Below, in pieces: positions 8,763 to 16,396 of a stretch of DNA of 64,000 nucleotides (positions are counted from its first letter, which is position 1; each line of letters starts with the position of its first letter). Source of the DNA: Marivita sp. S6314 (GTDB lineage Bacteria; Pseudomonadota; Alphaproteobacteria; Rhodobacterales; Rhodobacteraceae); the NCBI RefSeq assembly GCF_023015985.1, contig NZ_JALKAO010000002.1, forward strand, positions 372,001 to 436,000, in the 5' to 3' direction. Both the position numbers and the translations under genes were made by a program. The notes under the pieces were generated by a model that saw only the letters and a program-made list of their open reading frames with translations, had not been told where the DNA came from and did no database searches.

Positions 8763-10169
8763 TCATCGACAATTGCCCCCGACAGGATCGTCGCCCTGCC
8801 CCAGTCCGGCAACGGCCCCAAGTACAAACGCGTCGCGGATGCGATACAATCTGCCATCCGGTCAGGCGACCTGAAAACCGGGGATAAGCTGCCTCCGGTG
8901 CGGGAACTGGCGTGGTCGCTCGGCATCACCCCCGGTACTGTTGCGCGCGCCTACACGCTGCTGACCGATGCGGGGCATGCCGTGGCAGAAGTTGGTCGCG
9001 GCACCTTTGTGGCAGGCGGCCCCGCCCCGCGTGCGCCACTGCCGCGCGAATATGTGTCGGTGCCGATTGTTGATGGCAAGCTGTCACTGGTCAGCCCGCA
9101 ACTGCCAGATCTCGGGCAGATTGCGCTTCTCAAGGATGCCTTTGCGAATATTGGCAAAAACGAACCGGAGCGGTTGATCCACTACCCCACACGCGACGCC
9201 TACAAGCCCTTGCGCGAAGCCGCGATCCACTGGTTGCGCAACATTCCGCTGGGTCGCATCGACGAAACCGATGTGGTGCTGGTGCATGGCGCACAGAACG
9301 GGTTGGGCGTCATCCTGCAGGCGATATTGCGGGGCAACAACCCGACAATCCTTGTCGAAGATATGGCCTATCCCGGCTTCCGCCGCGCCGCCGATCTGTT
9401 GCGCGCAGATGCGGTCGGGTTGCCCAGTGATGACAAGGGCATTCTGCCCGACGCGCTGGAGGCCGCCATCCGCCGAACCGGCGCGCAGGTGCTTTGTACC
9501 TCTCCGGATGTGCACAATCCGACGTTGCTGTGCACACCGTCCGAGCGCAGGCGGTCGATCGCCGAAGTGTGTCGCACGCTGGATATCCAGATCATCGAGG
9601 ATGATTGCTACCGTCGCACGGACAATACCGCGCCCAGCTATCGCATCCTTGCGCCCGAGCGCACCTGGCATGTGGCCTCGATTTCAAAGGTATTGACCCC
9701 TGCCCTGCGCCTTGGCTTTGCCGTGGCCCCCAGAGGGCGCGGGCCGGATCTGAGGCAGGTGGCAGAACACGGGTTCTTTGGGCTGGCACAGCCGCTTGCA
9801 GAAGTGGCCGAACACATATTGACCAGCCCCGAAACCGAACGGATCGTGACCGAGATCCGTGCGCATATGGCAGCCTATGTCCGCGTCGCCGTGAACGCGC
9901 TTGGCAGCTATGACCTGACCTGGCACGAGGACGTCCCGTTCCTGTGGTTGCACCTGCCACAAGGCTGGCGAGCGGCGTCTTTTTGCCGAGCGGCCGAGGC
10001 GCGCGATATCCAGATCCGGTCTGCAGACGAGTTTGCCCTGCGCGACGGACGCGCGCCGCATGCGGTGCGTATTGCCGTTAATGCCCAGATTCCATTGGAA
10101 CAATTCGAAACGGCGATGCATCAACTCCGCGATTTGCTGCAGCACCCGCCGGAACAGATAAGTGTCTGA
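8748..10169 (+). CDS. MocR-type transcriptional regulator (GntR HTH fused to aminotransferase-like domain)
   Basis: 473 residues. A GntR winged helix (about 25-90; KYKRVADAIQSAIRSGDLKT, then the LPPVRELAWSLGITPGTVAR recognition segment) is joined to a class I aminotransferase-like domain. The PLP-binding lysine is probably the K in HVASISKVL. MocR proteins sense PLP or amino compounds and regulate vitamin B6, GABA, taurine or similar genes. No such catabolic gene is adjacent; the only close neighbour is the divergent DUF1127 gene. Translation starts at a GTG. The target pathway is unknown. Confidence 0.92.
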   Translation: MPDTISSTIAPDRIVALPQSGNGPKYKRVADAIQSAIRSGDLKTGDKLPPVRELAWSLGITPGTVARAYTLLTDAGHAVAEVGRGTFVAGGPAPRAPLPREYVSVPIVDGKLSLVSPQLPDLGQIALLKDAFANIGKNEPERLIHYPTRDAYKPLREAAIHWLRNIPLGRIDETDVVLVHGAQNGLGVILQAILRGNNPTILVEDMAYPGFRRAADLLRADAVGLPSDDKGILPDALEAAIRRTGAQVLCTSPDVHNPTLLCTPSERRRSIAEVCRTLDIQIIEDDCYRRTDNTAPSYRILAPERTWHVASISKVLTPALRLGFAVAPRGRGPDLRQVAEHGFFGLAQPLAEVAEHILTSPETERIVTEIRAHMAAYVRVAVNALGSYDLTWHEDVPFLWLHLPQGWRAASFCRAAEARDIQIRSADEFALRDGRAPHAVRIAVNAQIPLEQFETAMHQLRDLLQHPPEQISV

Positions 10170-10254
10170 TTAATCCGTGAAATGCTCAAAAAATAGTCGC
10201 GGCCATTCAGATCGGGCGATAGGCTGTGCAAGCGACTCACCCTGAAAGCCCTTC

Positions 10255-10779
10255 ATGCCATTGGACATCACCCTTTCTTTTGCACAGGACACGCCTGATC
10301 TCGAAGAGCTTTCCGACGTTCTGACCGAGTATTACGGCCAAATCCAGGAACGCCTGATGAATGTCGGCGGGCCGCGGTTCAGCATCGAACAAGAAGTGCA
10401 GCAAGGCATCGAATCCATCGATACGTTTCTGCCGCCAAACGGAGCCATCGTTTTTGCCCGGGACAGTTCCGGTTTTCTGCTTGGGTGTGGGTTCATGCGG
10501 CTGCTCGACGCCAATCGGGCCGAGCTCAAGCGTCTTTATGTGCGCGATCTGGCCCGCGGGTTGGGTCTTGGGCGCAGTTTGATCGAACAGCGCATCGCCA
10601 AAGCCCGGGAAATGGGTGCAACAACGATCTACGCTGATACCATCCGTGGCAACAGCTCGATGCTGGCGTTGTATGATCGGCTCGGCTTCAGCAGCACAAC
10701 CCGATATGACGGCAATCCGCATGACGCCGCGATGGACCCCTACCTGGTTTTCCGCAAACTGGAGATCGGGACCACGTAA
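10255..10779 (+). CDS. GNAT family N-acetyltransferase
   Basis: 174 residues with the acetyl-CoA-binding pattern of the GNAT fold: ELKRLYVRDLARGLGLGRSL contains the R-G-x-G-x-G/S pyrophosphate loop, and YDRLGFSSTTRY is the last strand-helix. The substrate is not identifiable. It stands alone between the MocR-type regulator and the ribosomal operon, about 85 bases after the former. Only a weak ribosome-binding site is visible. Confidence 0.88.
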   Translation: MPLDITLSFAQDTPDLEELSDVLTEYYGQIQERLMNVGGPRFSIEQEVQQGIESIDTFLPPNGAIVFARDSSGFLLGCGFMRLLDANRAELKRLYVRDLARGLGLGRSLIEQRIAKAREMGATTIYADTIRGNSSMLALYDRLGFSSTTRYDGNPHDAAMDPYLVFRKLEIGTT

Positions 10780-10859
10780 AACACCGTTTTGCGATGGGGT
10801 ACAATAATACCTTATTTTTAAGCTATTGTTTTTCATGAGTTAATTTGAATGTCGCGCGC

Positions 10860-10887
10860 TTGACTGCGATTTTGCAATCCGTATAAC
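10860..10887 (+). promoter_or_regulatory. sigma-70 promoter of rplM-rpsI
   Basis: TTGACT (10860-10865) and TATAAC (10882-10887) are separated by 16 bases, a good match to the housekeeping consensus. It lies about 70 bases before the rplM start in an AT-rich gap, as expected for a strongly expressed ribosomal operon. Confidence 0.7.
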
Positions 10888-10954
10888 CCGCCCATCGAAT
10901 GCTCGGGGCGCGGTATGCCCTGATTCACCAATCAAACGTCAGGGTACTCCCAAG

Positions 10955-11419
10955 ATGAAAACCTATTCTGCAACACCGGCAGATATCGACAAGAAATGGA
11001 TCATCATTGACGCCGAAGGCGTCGTGCTGGGCCGTCTCGCGTCGATCGTTGCCACTCGCCTGCGTGGCAAGCACAAGGCGACCTTCACCCCGCACATGGA
11101 CACAGGTGACAATGTCATTGTGATCAACGCGGACAAGATCCAGTTGACCGGCAACAAGCGTCAGGAAAACTACTACTGGCACACCGGTTACCCGGGCGGC
11201 ATCAAGTCCCGCACCAAGCAGCAGATCCTCGAAGGCGCGCACCCCGAGCGCGTGGTCCAGAAAGCGGTTCAGCGTATGCTTCCGGGCAACCGCCTGTCGC
11301 GCAAGATCATGACAAACCTGCGCGTTTACGCCGGTGCCGAGCATCCGCACGAGGCGCAAAGCCCCGAAGTGCTGGACGTGAAGTCCATGAACTCCAAGAA
11401 CACACGGACGGCGAAATAA
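10955..11419 (+). CDS. rplM: 50S ribosomal protein L13
   Basis: 154 residues, full length. L13 is an early-assembly protein of the large ribosomal subunit. Family landmarks are the [18 protein letters not shown] start, the [18 protein letters not shown] strand and the [10 protein letters not shown] segment near the end. It is translationally coupled to rpsI through a TAATG overlap of one base, the standard bacterial L13-S9 operon. A good promoter is visible upstream. Confidence 0.98.
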   Translation: MKTYSATPADIDKKWIIIDAEGVVLGRLASIVATRLRGKHKATFTPHMDTGDNVIVINADKIQLTGNKRQENYYWHTGYPGGIKSRTKQQILEGAHPERVVQKAVQRMLPGNRLSRKIMTNLRVYAGAEHPHEAQSPEVLDVKSMNSKNTRTAK

Positions 11420-11907
11420 TGGCTGAGCAACTCAATTCTCTTGAAGATCTGAACGCCGTTGCTGGCGTTGAAGCAGCTCCGGAAGTTGTTGAAACACCGG
11501 CCGAACCCCAGCGTGACGATCTGGGTCGGTCCTATGCCACAGGCAAGCGGAAAGACGCGGTTGCCCGCGTTTGGATCAAGCCGGGCTCCGGCAAGGTCAA
11601 CGTGAACGGCAAGGAAATGAACGTGTATTTTGCACGTCCGGTTCTGCAGATGATCCTGCGCCAGCCGTTCGACGTGGCCGGCGTTGCCGACCAGTTCGAC
11701 GTGATGGCAACCGTCAAGGGCGGCGGTCTTTCGGGTCAGGCCGGCGCGGTCAAGCACGGCATCTCCAAAGCGCTGCAGCTTTACGATCCCTCCCTGCGTG
11801 GCGCATTGAAAGCCGCTGGCTTCCTCACGCGCGACAGCCGCGTTGTGGAACGTAAGAAATACGGTAAGCGCAAGGCGCGTCGGAGCTTCCAGTTCTCCAA
11901 GCGTTAA
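11419..11907 (+). CDS. rpsI: 30S ribosomal protein S9
   Basis: 162 residues. S9 belongs to the small-subunit head, and its C-terminal tail reaches the P-site tRNA; here the tail ends in the expected basic [10 protein letters not shown]-like sequence. About 35 acidic N-terminal residues precede the conserved [20 protein letters not shown] core. Such extensions are usual in alphaproteobacteria. It ends 24 bases before a strong terminator and is the last gene of the rplM operon. Confidence 0.98.
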   Translation: MAEQLNSLEDLNAVAGVEAAPEVVETPAEPQRDDLGRSYATGKRKDAVARVWIKPGSGKVNVNGKEMNVYFARPVLQMILRQPFDVAGVADQFDVMATVKGGGLSGQAGAVKHGISKALQLYDPSLRGALKAAGFLTRDSRVVERKKYGKRKARRSFQFSKR

Positions 11908-11931
11908 TCGCTTTACTTGTACCGACTTTGG

Positions 11932-11959
11932 AAAGGCCGTCCTTCGGGGCGGCCTTTTT
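11932..11959. terminator. bidirectional terminator between rpsI and trmO
   Basis: An 11-bp stem (AAAGGCCGTCC with GGGGCGGCCTTT) closed by a UUCG tetraloop and followed by five T on the plus strand. It ends rpsI transcription. It lies about 20 bases past the stop of the converging trmO gene, so it may act in both directions. Confidence 0.9.
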
Positions 11960-11979
11960 CGTTTGTGCCGACGGATATT

Positions 11980-12480
11980 CTACATACGGTCCGCGTCTTT
12001 TGGCGGTGCCTTGGGTGTAAATTCACACCGCGATGGCTTGATGTCGACAAGTGGCGTTCCGTCAAGACAATCCAACCCTCGCACCACCAGTACTGGCCCC
12101 TCTTGCCGGACAAGCCGTACGCGGGACAATCCGATCGGGTTTGGGCGCACGGGCGATCGCAGCGCGAAAGTGCCCACGGTTTTGCCTTTGCCCTTGGGCG
12201 ATTGCAGCACGAGATCGCGGCGCGACTGGTGCAGCCAATACAACACGTCAAGGTGGTCATAGGCCTCGATGCCGTCCAATGCCGCCTGCCAGTGCGGCAG
12301 CAGTTCCAACCGGCACTCCGGTCCGTCCAGCCGCCCCTGCCGTGGGCATTGGTCACGCGTGCTGAACGGCGTGCGGATGGTGCCGATGAACTGAACCACG
12401 ACGTCAGGTGACACGGATGAGCCGTTTGACACCTCTCCTTCGCGGAGGTCCGTCGTTGGTGTTTTGTTCGTATCGCTCAT
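11980..12480 (-). CDS. trmO: tRNA (N6-threonylcarbamoyladenosine37-N6)-methyltransferase TrmO
   Basis: 166 residues from the chosen start. TrmO (formerly TsaA/YaeB) methylates t6A37 of tRNA-Thr using S-adenosylmethionine. The single-domain beta-barrel family is recognised by QFIGTIRTPFSTRDQCPRQG near the N-terminus and RSPVRPNPIGLSRVRL in the middle. An in-frame ATG at 12480 (MSDTNKTP) is preferred over the far upstream one at 12594, whose extra 38 residues are basic and unlike the family. It is divergent from the tungstate transport operon. Confidence 0.88.
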   Translation of the reverse strand: MSDTNKTPTTDLREGEVSNGSSVSPDVVVQFIGTIRTPFSTRDQCPRQGRLDGPECRLELLPHWQAALDGIEAYDHLDVLYWLHQSRRDLVLQSPKGKGKTVGTFALRSPVRPNPIGLSRVRLVRQEGPVLVVRGLDCLDGTPLVDIKPSRCEFTPKAPPKDADRM

Positions 12481-12602
12481 GAACCTGCGCCTTGCTTCTT
12501 GGTTTGAGATCGTTTTGTGCCGAGACAACCGCATGACGTGTGAACGGACGCGCATCCAGAATGCGACAAATCCGCAAGAACGCAACGCGACCAAGTATGG
12601 CC

Positions 12603-12646
12603 TTGCATAATTTCCGGAATTTGCGACTATTTCGGAAATTATGCAA
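12603..12646. promoter_or_regulatory. perfect 14-bp inverted repeat before tupB (candidate operator)
   Basis: TTGCATAATTTCCG (12603-12616) is repeated exactly inverted as CGGAAATTATGCAA (12633-12646) with 16 bases between. The right arm ends 13 bases before the tupB start codon. A repeat of this length and perfection is unlikely by chance, and its AT-rich arms resemble oxyanion-regulator operators. The neighbouring HTH/PBP-like protein is the natural candidate to bind it. As RNA it could also form a hairpin over the ribosome-binding region. Confidence 0.7.
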
Positions 12647-12659
12647 CTTGGCGTGAGTC

Positions 12660-13367
12660 ATGCACAGTATTTCAGAGGCCCTCAGCCTCGCCCTCGCACT
12701 GGTGTTCTCGGCAGATCCCGACCTTTTCGAAATTGTCGGCCTGTCCCTCTATGTCAGCCTGAGTGCGACGCTGCTTGCTTGTGTGCTTGGCCTGCCGCTG
12801 GGGGCATTGCTGGCGACAACACGGTTTCGCGGGCGCGGCGCGGCGCTCGTGGTGGTGAATGCGTTGATGGGATTGCCGCCTGTGGTGGTCGGGCTGTTTG
12901 TGTATCTCTACCTGTCGCGGTCCGGGCCCCTGGGGTTTCTTGGCCTCCTGTATACCCCCACAGCGATGATCATTGCGCAGACGCTGTTGATCACGCCGAT
13001 CGTGGCAGCGCTGTCGCGTCAGGTGCTGGAAAGCCTGGATGGCGAATATGCCGAACAATTCCAATCCCTTGCCCTGAGCCGATGGCAACGCGTTCAGGCG
13101 CTGGTCTGGGACGGGCGCTATGCGCTTCTGACGGTGGCGCTGGCCGGTTTCGGCCGCGCAGTGGCCGAGGTTGGCGCGGTGATCATCGTAGGGGGCAATA
13201 TCGACCACCTGACACGTGTCATGACAACAGCCATCGCGCTTGAAACGTCCAAAGGGGAACTGGCGCTGGCGCTGGCCCTTGGGATTGTGCTCATGACCTT
13301 GGCGCTTGCGGTTAACGCGATGGTCTATTCGGTGCGTACCACCGCAACGAAGGCGGCCTATGCGTGA
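12660..13367 (+). CDS. tupB: tungstate ABC transporter, permease
   Basis: 235 residues, an integral membrane subunit with about five or six helices. It matches TupB: VGLSLYVSLSATLLACVLGLPLG early, then the PPVVVGLFVYLYLSRSGPLG loop, and the AEVGAVIIVGGNI segment typical of oxyanion permeases. It pairs with TupC and TupA for high-affinity tungstate uptake. It overlaps tupC by eight bases. No convincing Shine-Dalgarno site is visible; the inverted repeat sits in that place. Confidence 0.92.
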   Translation: MHSISEALSLALALVFSADPDLFEIVGLSLYVSLSATLLACVLGLPLGALLATTRFRGRGAALVVVNALMGLPPVVVGLFVYLYLSRSGPLGFLGLLYTPTAMIIAQTLLITPIVAALSRQVLESLDGEYAEQFQSLALSRWQRVQALVWDGRYALLTVALAGFGRAVAEVGAVIIVGGNIDHLTRVMTTAIALETSKGELALALALGIVLMTLALAVNAMVYSVRTTATKAAYA

Positions 13368-14109
13368 TACCAGCATGCTTGATGTGTCATCTACAGATGT
13401 TGCAACCCCGACCGGGTTGTCGGCCATTGGCCTGCAATTCGATGCGTCGAAGGCGGCGCTGATCCGGGGTCTGACGCTGCATCTGCCGGATAGCGGGATT
13501 CACTGCCTGATTGGCCCGAACGGCGCCGGCAAAAGCCTGACCTTGCGATTGCTGCACGGGTTGTTGCCCCCGAAGGCCGGTCAGGTGTTCTGGCGGGGTG
13601 TCGCGTTATCCGCATCTGACCGCGTGGCGCAGGCGATGGTGTTTCAAAAACCGGTGCTGTTGCGTCGCTCGGTGGAAGCGAATGTGGATTTCGTTCTGAA
13701 ATCCCGCCGCACCAAGGATCCGGATTTCCGGGACAGCTTGCTCAACCGGGTTGGCCTTGCCGGACGCAACAAACAGCCCGCGCGGCTGTTGTCGGGCGGC
13801 GAACAGCAGCGGTTGGCGCTGGCCCGCGCCTTGGCGATCAGACCACGTGTGTTGTTCCTCGATGAACCCACCGCGAGCCTTGATCCCAATTCCGCCCGCG
13901 TGATCGAAGACATCCTGTGCGAAGAGCGCCACCACGGCACGTTATGTGTGCTTGTCACCCATGACGTGGGTCAGGCCCGGCGTCTGGCCGACAGCGTTGC
14001 CTTTGTGGCCGACGGGACCATTGCCGAGCACAGCCCGGCGGACCAGTTCTTCCGCGCGCCAACATCGGCGCAGGCGCGGGATTACCTTTCTGATCATCTT
14101 GTCCTCTAA
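13360..14109 (+). CDS. tupC: tungstate ABC transporter, ATP-binding protein
   Basis: 249 residues from the ATG overlapping the end of tupB. It is the ATPase of the importer: Walker A GPNGAGKS, signature LLSGGEQQRLALARAL, Walker B VLFLDEPTASLD and the switch histidine in VTHDVGQARR. The C-terminal TOBE domain found in ModC is absent, in keeping with TupC. An in-frame ATG at 13306 inside tupB is rejected as start because the family begins close to the chosen one. Confidence 0.92.
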   Translation: MRDTSMLDVSSTDVATPTGLSAIGLQFDASKAALIRGLTLHLPDSGIHCLIGPNGAGKSLTLRLLHGLLPPKAGQVFWRGVALSASDRVAQAMVFQKPVLLRRSVEANVDFVLKSRRTKDPDFRDSLLNRVGLAGRNKQPARLLSGGEQQRLALARALAIRPRVLFLDEPTASLDPNSARVIEDILCEERHHGTLCVLVTHDVGQARRLADSVAFVADGTIAEHSPADQFFRAPTSAQARDYLSDHLVL

Positions 14110-14126
14110 ACTTCGGAGCGTATTGC

Positions 14127-14939
14127 ATGCGTTACACTTCTGCCCTCACCAGCCTGATCCTGTCCGCCTTCATGGCAGCCCCGGCCGCAGCCGATGGCAG
14201 CATTCTGGTACAATCCACCACCTCGACCGCGAATTCCGGATTGTATGACCACATCCTTCCGATCTTTACCCAAGAGACAGGCATCACGGTAAACGTGGTT
14301 GCCGTGGGCACCGGGCAAGCGATCCGCAATGCGCAGAATTGTGACGGTGACGTGCTTCTGGTGCATGCAAAAGCATCGGAGGAAAAGTTCGTGGCCGATG
14401 GGTATGGCGTGGCGCGGTCGGATGTCATGTATAACGATTTCGTCCTTGTTGGCCCCGGTTCAGACCCGGCCAACATATCCGGCGGGTCTGACGCGGGCGT
14501 CGCCCTGTCCACGATTGCGGACACGCAGGCCATGTTCGCATCGCGCGGCGATGACAGCGGCACACACAAGAAAGAACTGTCGCTTTGGGCCGCAGCCGGC
14601 ATTGACCCCAGCACGGGCTCGGGGGCGTGGTATCGTGAAACCGGATCCGGCATGGGCGCGACGCTGAACGCGGGTGTTGGCATGAACGCATATGTGCTGA
14701 CCGACCGCGCGACCTGGATCAGCTTTGGCAACAAGGCTGATTTTGACATCGCGGTTCAGGGCGATGACGCGCTGTTTAACCAATATGGCGTGATCCTTGT
14801 GAACCCGGACCGATGCCCCAACGTGAACGCCGATGATGGACAGGCTTTCATTGACTGGTTGCTGTCGGACACCGGCCAATCGGCAATCGGGGGTTATATG
14901 CGCGACGGGCAACAATTGTTCTTCCCGAATGCCGGATAG
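14127..14939 (+). CDS. tupA: tungstate-binding periplasmic protein
   Basis: 270 residues. A Sec signal peptide (1-22, AAPAAA cut) precedes a periplasmic binding protein that delivers tungstate to TupBC. TupA hallmarks are visible: QSTTSTANSGLYDHILPIF at the mature N-terminus, DVLLVHAKASEEKFVADGYG, and the anion-site segment ASRGDDSGTHKKEL. These separate TupA from the molybdate protein ModA. It starts 17 bases after tupC. Tungstate would serve tungsten- or molybdenum-dependent dehydrogenases encoded elsewhere. Confidence 0.94.
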   Translation: MRYTSALTSLILSAFMAAPAAADGSILVQSTTSTANSGLYDHILPIFTQETGITVNVVAVGTGQAIRNAQNCDGDVLLVHAKASEEKFVADGYGVARSDVMYNDFVLVGPGSDPANISGGSDAGVALSTIADTQAMFASRGDDSGTHKKELSLWAAAGIDPSTGSGAWYRETGSGMGATLNAGVGMNAYVLTDRATWISFGNKADFDIAVQGDDALFNQYGVILVNPDRCPNVNADDGQAFIDWLLSDTGQSAIGGYMRDGQQLFFPNAG

Positions 14940-15007
14940 ACCGGGCGCGCCTGCCCCGTCGACGTGATCTTGCGGTGGCTTTGCGTGTCGGACATAGTCG
15001 CATCGAC

Positions 15008-15901
15008 ATGCCCTACGCCAAGCCCCCCCTGCACGACCGGTATCTCACGGTTCCCGAACTGGCCGAGCTTCTGAGGATCAAGGAGCGCAAGGTCTATGAC
15101 CTTGCGGCCTCGGGGGCGGTGCCCTGTTCCAAGGTCACGGGAAAGCTGCTTTTCCCGGAACAGGCGGTTCACAATTGGCTGGCCCGTGGGCAATCCGGCA
15201 CATCTGCGGCAGAGACGCCGCGTCCGGCGGTGTTTCTAGGCAGTCATGACCCGCTGCTGGACTGGGCCTTGCGGCAATCTGAATGCGGCATTGCTACGTT
15301 TTTTGACGGCTCACAGGACGGGCTGGACCGGTTCAGCGCCCGTGAGGGGCTGGCTGCCGGTATCCACATCTTCGATCCCGCGCAGAACCTCTGGAATCTT
15401 TCTGTCGTCGACGCGCGGTTTTCCGGCACCCCTGCCGTTTTGCTGTCATTCGCCAAACGACAGCGCGGTCTGGTGCTGACGCCGGAGATGTCGTCCAAGA
15501 TCACCTGCGTTGCGGATCTGGCCGGACGGTCCTTTACCCCGCGCCAGATCGGGGCGGGCACCCGTACCCTGTTTGACCATCTGCTGCGCGACGCCCGCGT
15601 GCCGCCCGACTCGCTCAACCTTGGCCCGGTTGCCCGCAGCGAAGCGGATGCCGTGTTGGCCGTGGCCGCCGGGGAAACCGATGCCACGTTCGGCCTGGCC
15701 GCGTTGGCGCATCAGCACAAACTTGGGTTTGTGCCACTGTTGGAAGAACGGTTCGACCTGTTGGTCAGTCGAACGTCCTATTTTGAGCCGGCGTTTCAGC
15801 GTTTCGTTCAGTTTTTACGAACAGACGCCTTTTGCGATCACGCGGCAGGCTTGTCAGGGTATGACGTCAGCGAAGTCGGAACAGTGCGGTGGAACGGCTA
15901 A
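15008..15901 (+). CDS. HTH regulator with molybdate/tungstate-binding-type (PBP_like) domain
   Basis: 297 residues. The N-terminus is an excisionase/MerR-type helix-turn-helix (LTVPELAELLRIKERKVYDL, about 13-32). The rest matches the PBP_like domain of COG1910 (periplasmic molybdate-binding protein/domain): GSHDPLLDWAL, the AGIHIFDP loop, QIGAGTRTLFDHLL and a late FVPLLEERFDLL. There is no signal peptide, so it acts in the cytoplasm as a one-component sensor. Directly downstream of tupA, it probably senses tungstate or molybdate and controls the operon. The start is uncertain: a GTG 33 bases upstream is possible. Confidence 0.88.
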   Translation: MPYAKPPLHDRYLTVPELAELLRIKERKVYDLAASGAVPCSKVTGKLLFPEQAVHNWLARGQSGTSAAETPRPAVFLGSHDPLLDWALRQSECGIATFFDGSQDGLDRFSAREGLAAGIHIFDPAQNLWNLSVVDARFSGTPAVLLSFAKRQRGLVLTPEMSSKITCVADLAGRSFTPRQIGAGTRTLFDHLLRDARVPPDSLNLGPVARSEADAVLAVAAGETDATFGLAALAHQHKLGFVPLLEERFDLLVSRTSYFEPAFQRFVQFLRTDAFCDHAAGLSGYDVSEVGTVRWNG

Positions 15902-15937
15902 GGCAACCCTGACGGGGTTACACAAGTGCGGGGTGGC

Positions 15938-16300
15938 ATGTCGGACAAGAACAACCTTGCCGAAGAGCGGACGAACTGGGCAGAGGACCGGACGGTTCTT
16001 GCCAATGAACGGACGTTTGCCGGGTGGATGCGCACAGGTATGGCATCGGTCGCCCTGGCGCTTGGCCTGCGCGCGCTCTTTGGCCCGTTTGAGCCGACAT
16101 GGGTGCCCAAAGCCGTGGCGTCGATCTTTATCCTTGTGGCGGTGCTGATTTTCTGGGCCGCGTGGCGCAATTCCTGCCGGACCCAGAAAGAGATGAACGA
16201 ACACGCGACGAACAGTCAGACGAACCGATCCATGACCGTGATCACCGGAATTCTGTCAGCGGGGGCCATCGCCACCGGGATATTGCTTTGGTATCTCTGA
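15938..16300 (+). CDS. DUF202 (YidH-type) inner-membrane protein
   Basis: 120 residues. The DUF202 signature is plain: ERTNWAEDRTVLANERTFAGW, followed by three predicted membrane helices (about 36-55, 61-80 and 100-120). The family is widespread, sometimes fused or adjacent to other membrane proteins, and has no assigned activity. The ATG at 15938 is preferred to a GTG twelve bases earlier. It follows the regulator gene by 36 bases and precedes dnaX. Confidence 0.85.
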   Translation: MSDKNNLAEERTNWAEDRTVLANERTFAGWMRTGMASVALALGLRALFGPFEPTWVPKAVASIFILVAVLIFWAAWRNSCRTQKEMNEHATNSQTNRSMTVITGILSAGAIATGILLWYL

Positions 16301-16396
16301 CCCGGCCTTGGTCAGCGCGCGCAAACGGCGAGGACGTGGTGGACGTTGGTCAGATGGTGGCATAGCTTGGCCGCGGACATTTAGGATGCCTGCCCC

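Noticed and set aside
16301-16396. Signal recognition particle RNA before dnaX
   Set aside because: SRP RNA is near dnaX in some alphaproteobacteria, but the conserved GGAAGGAAGCAGCC-like core is not present here.
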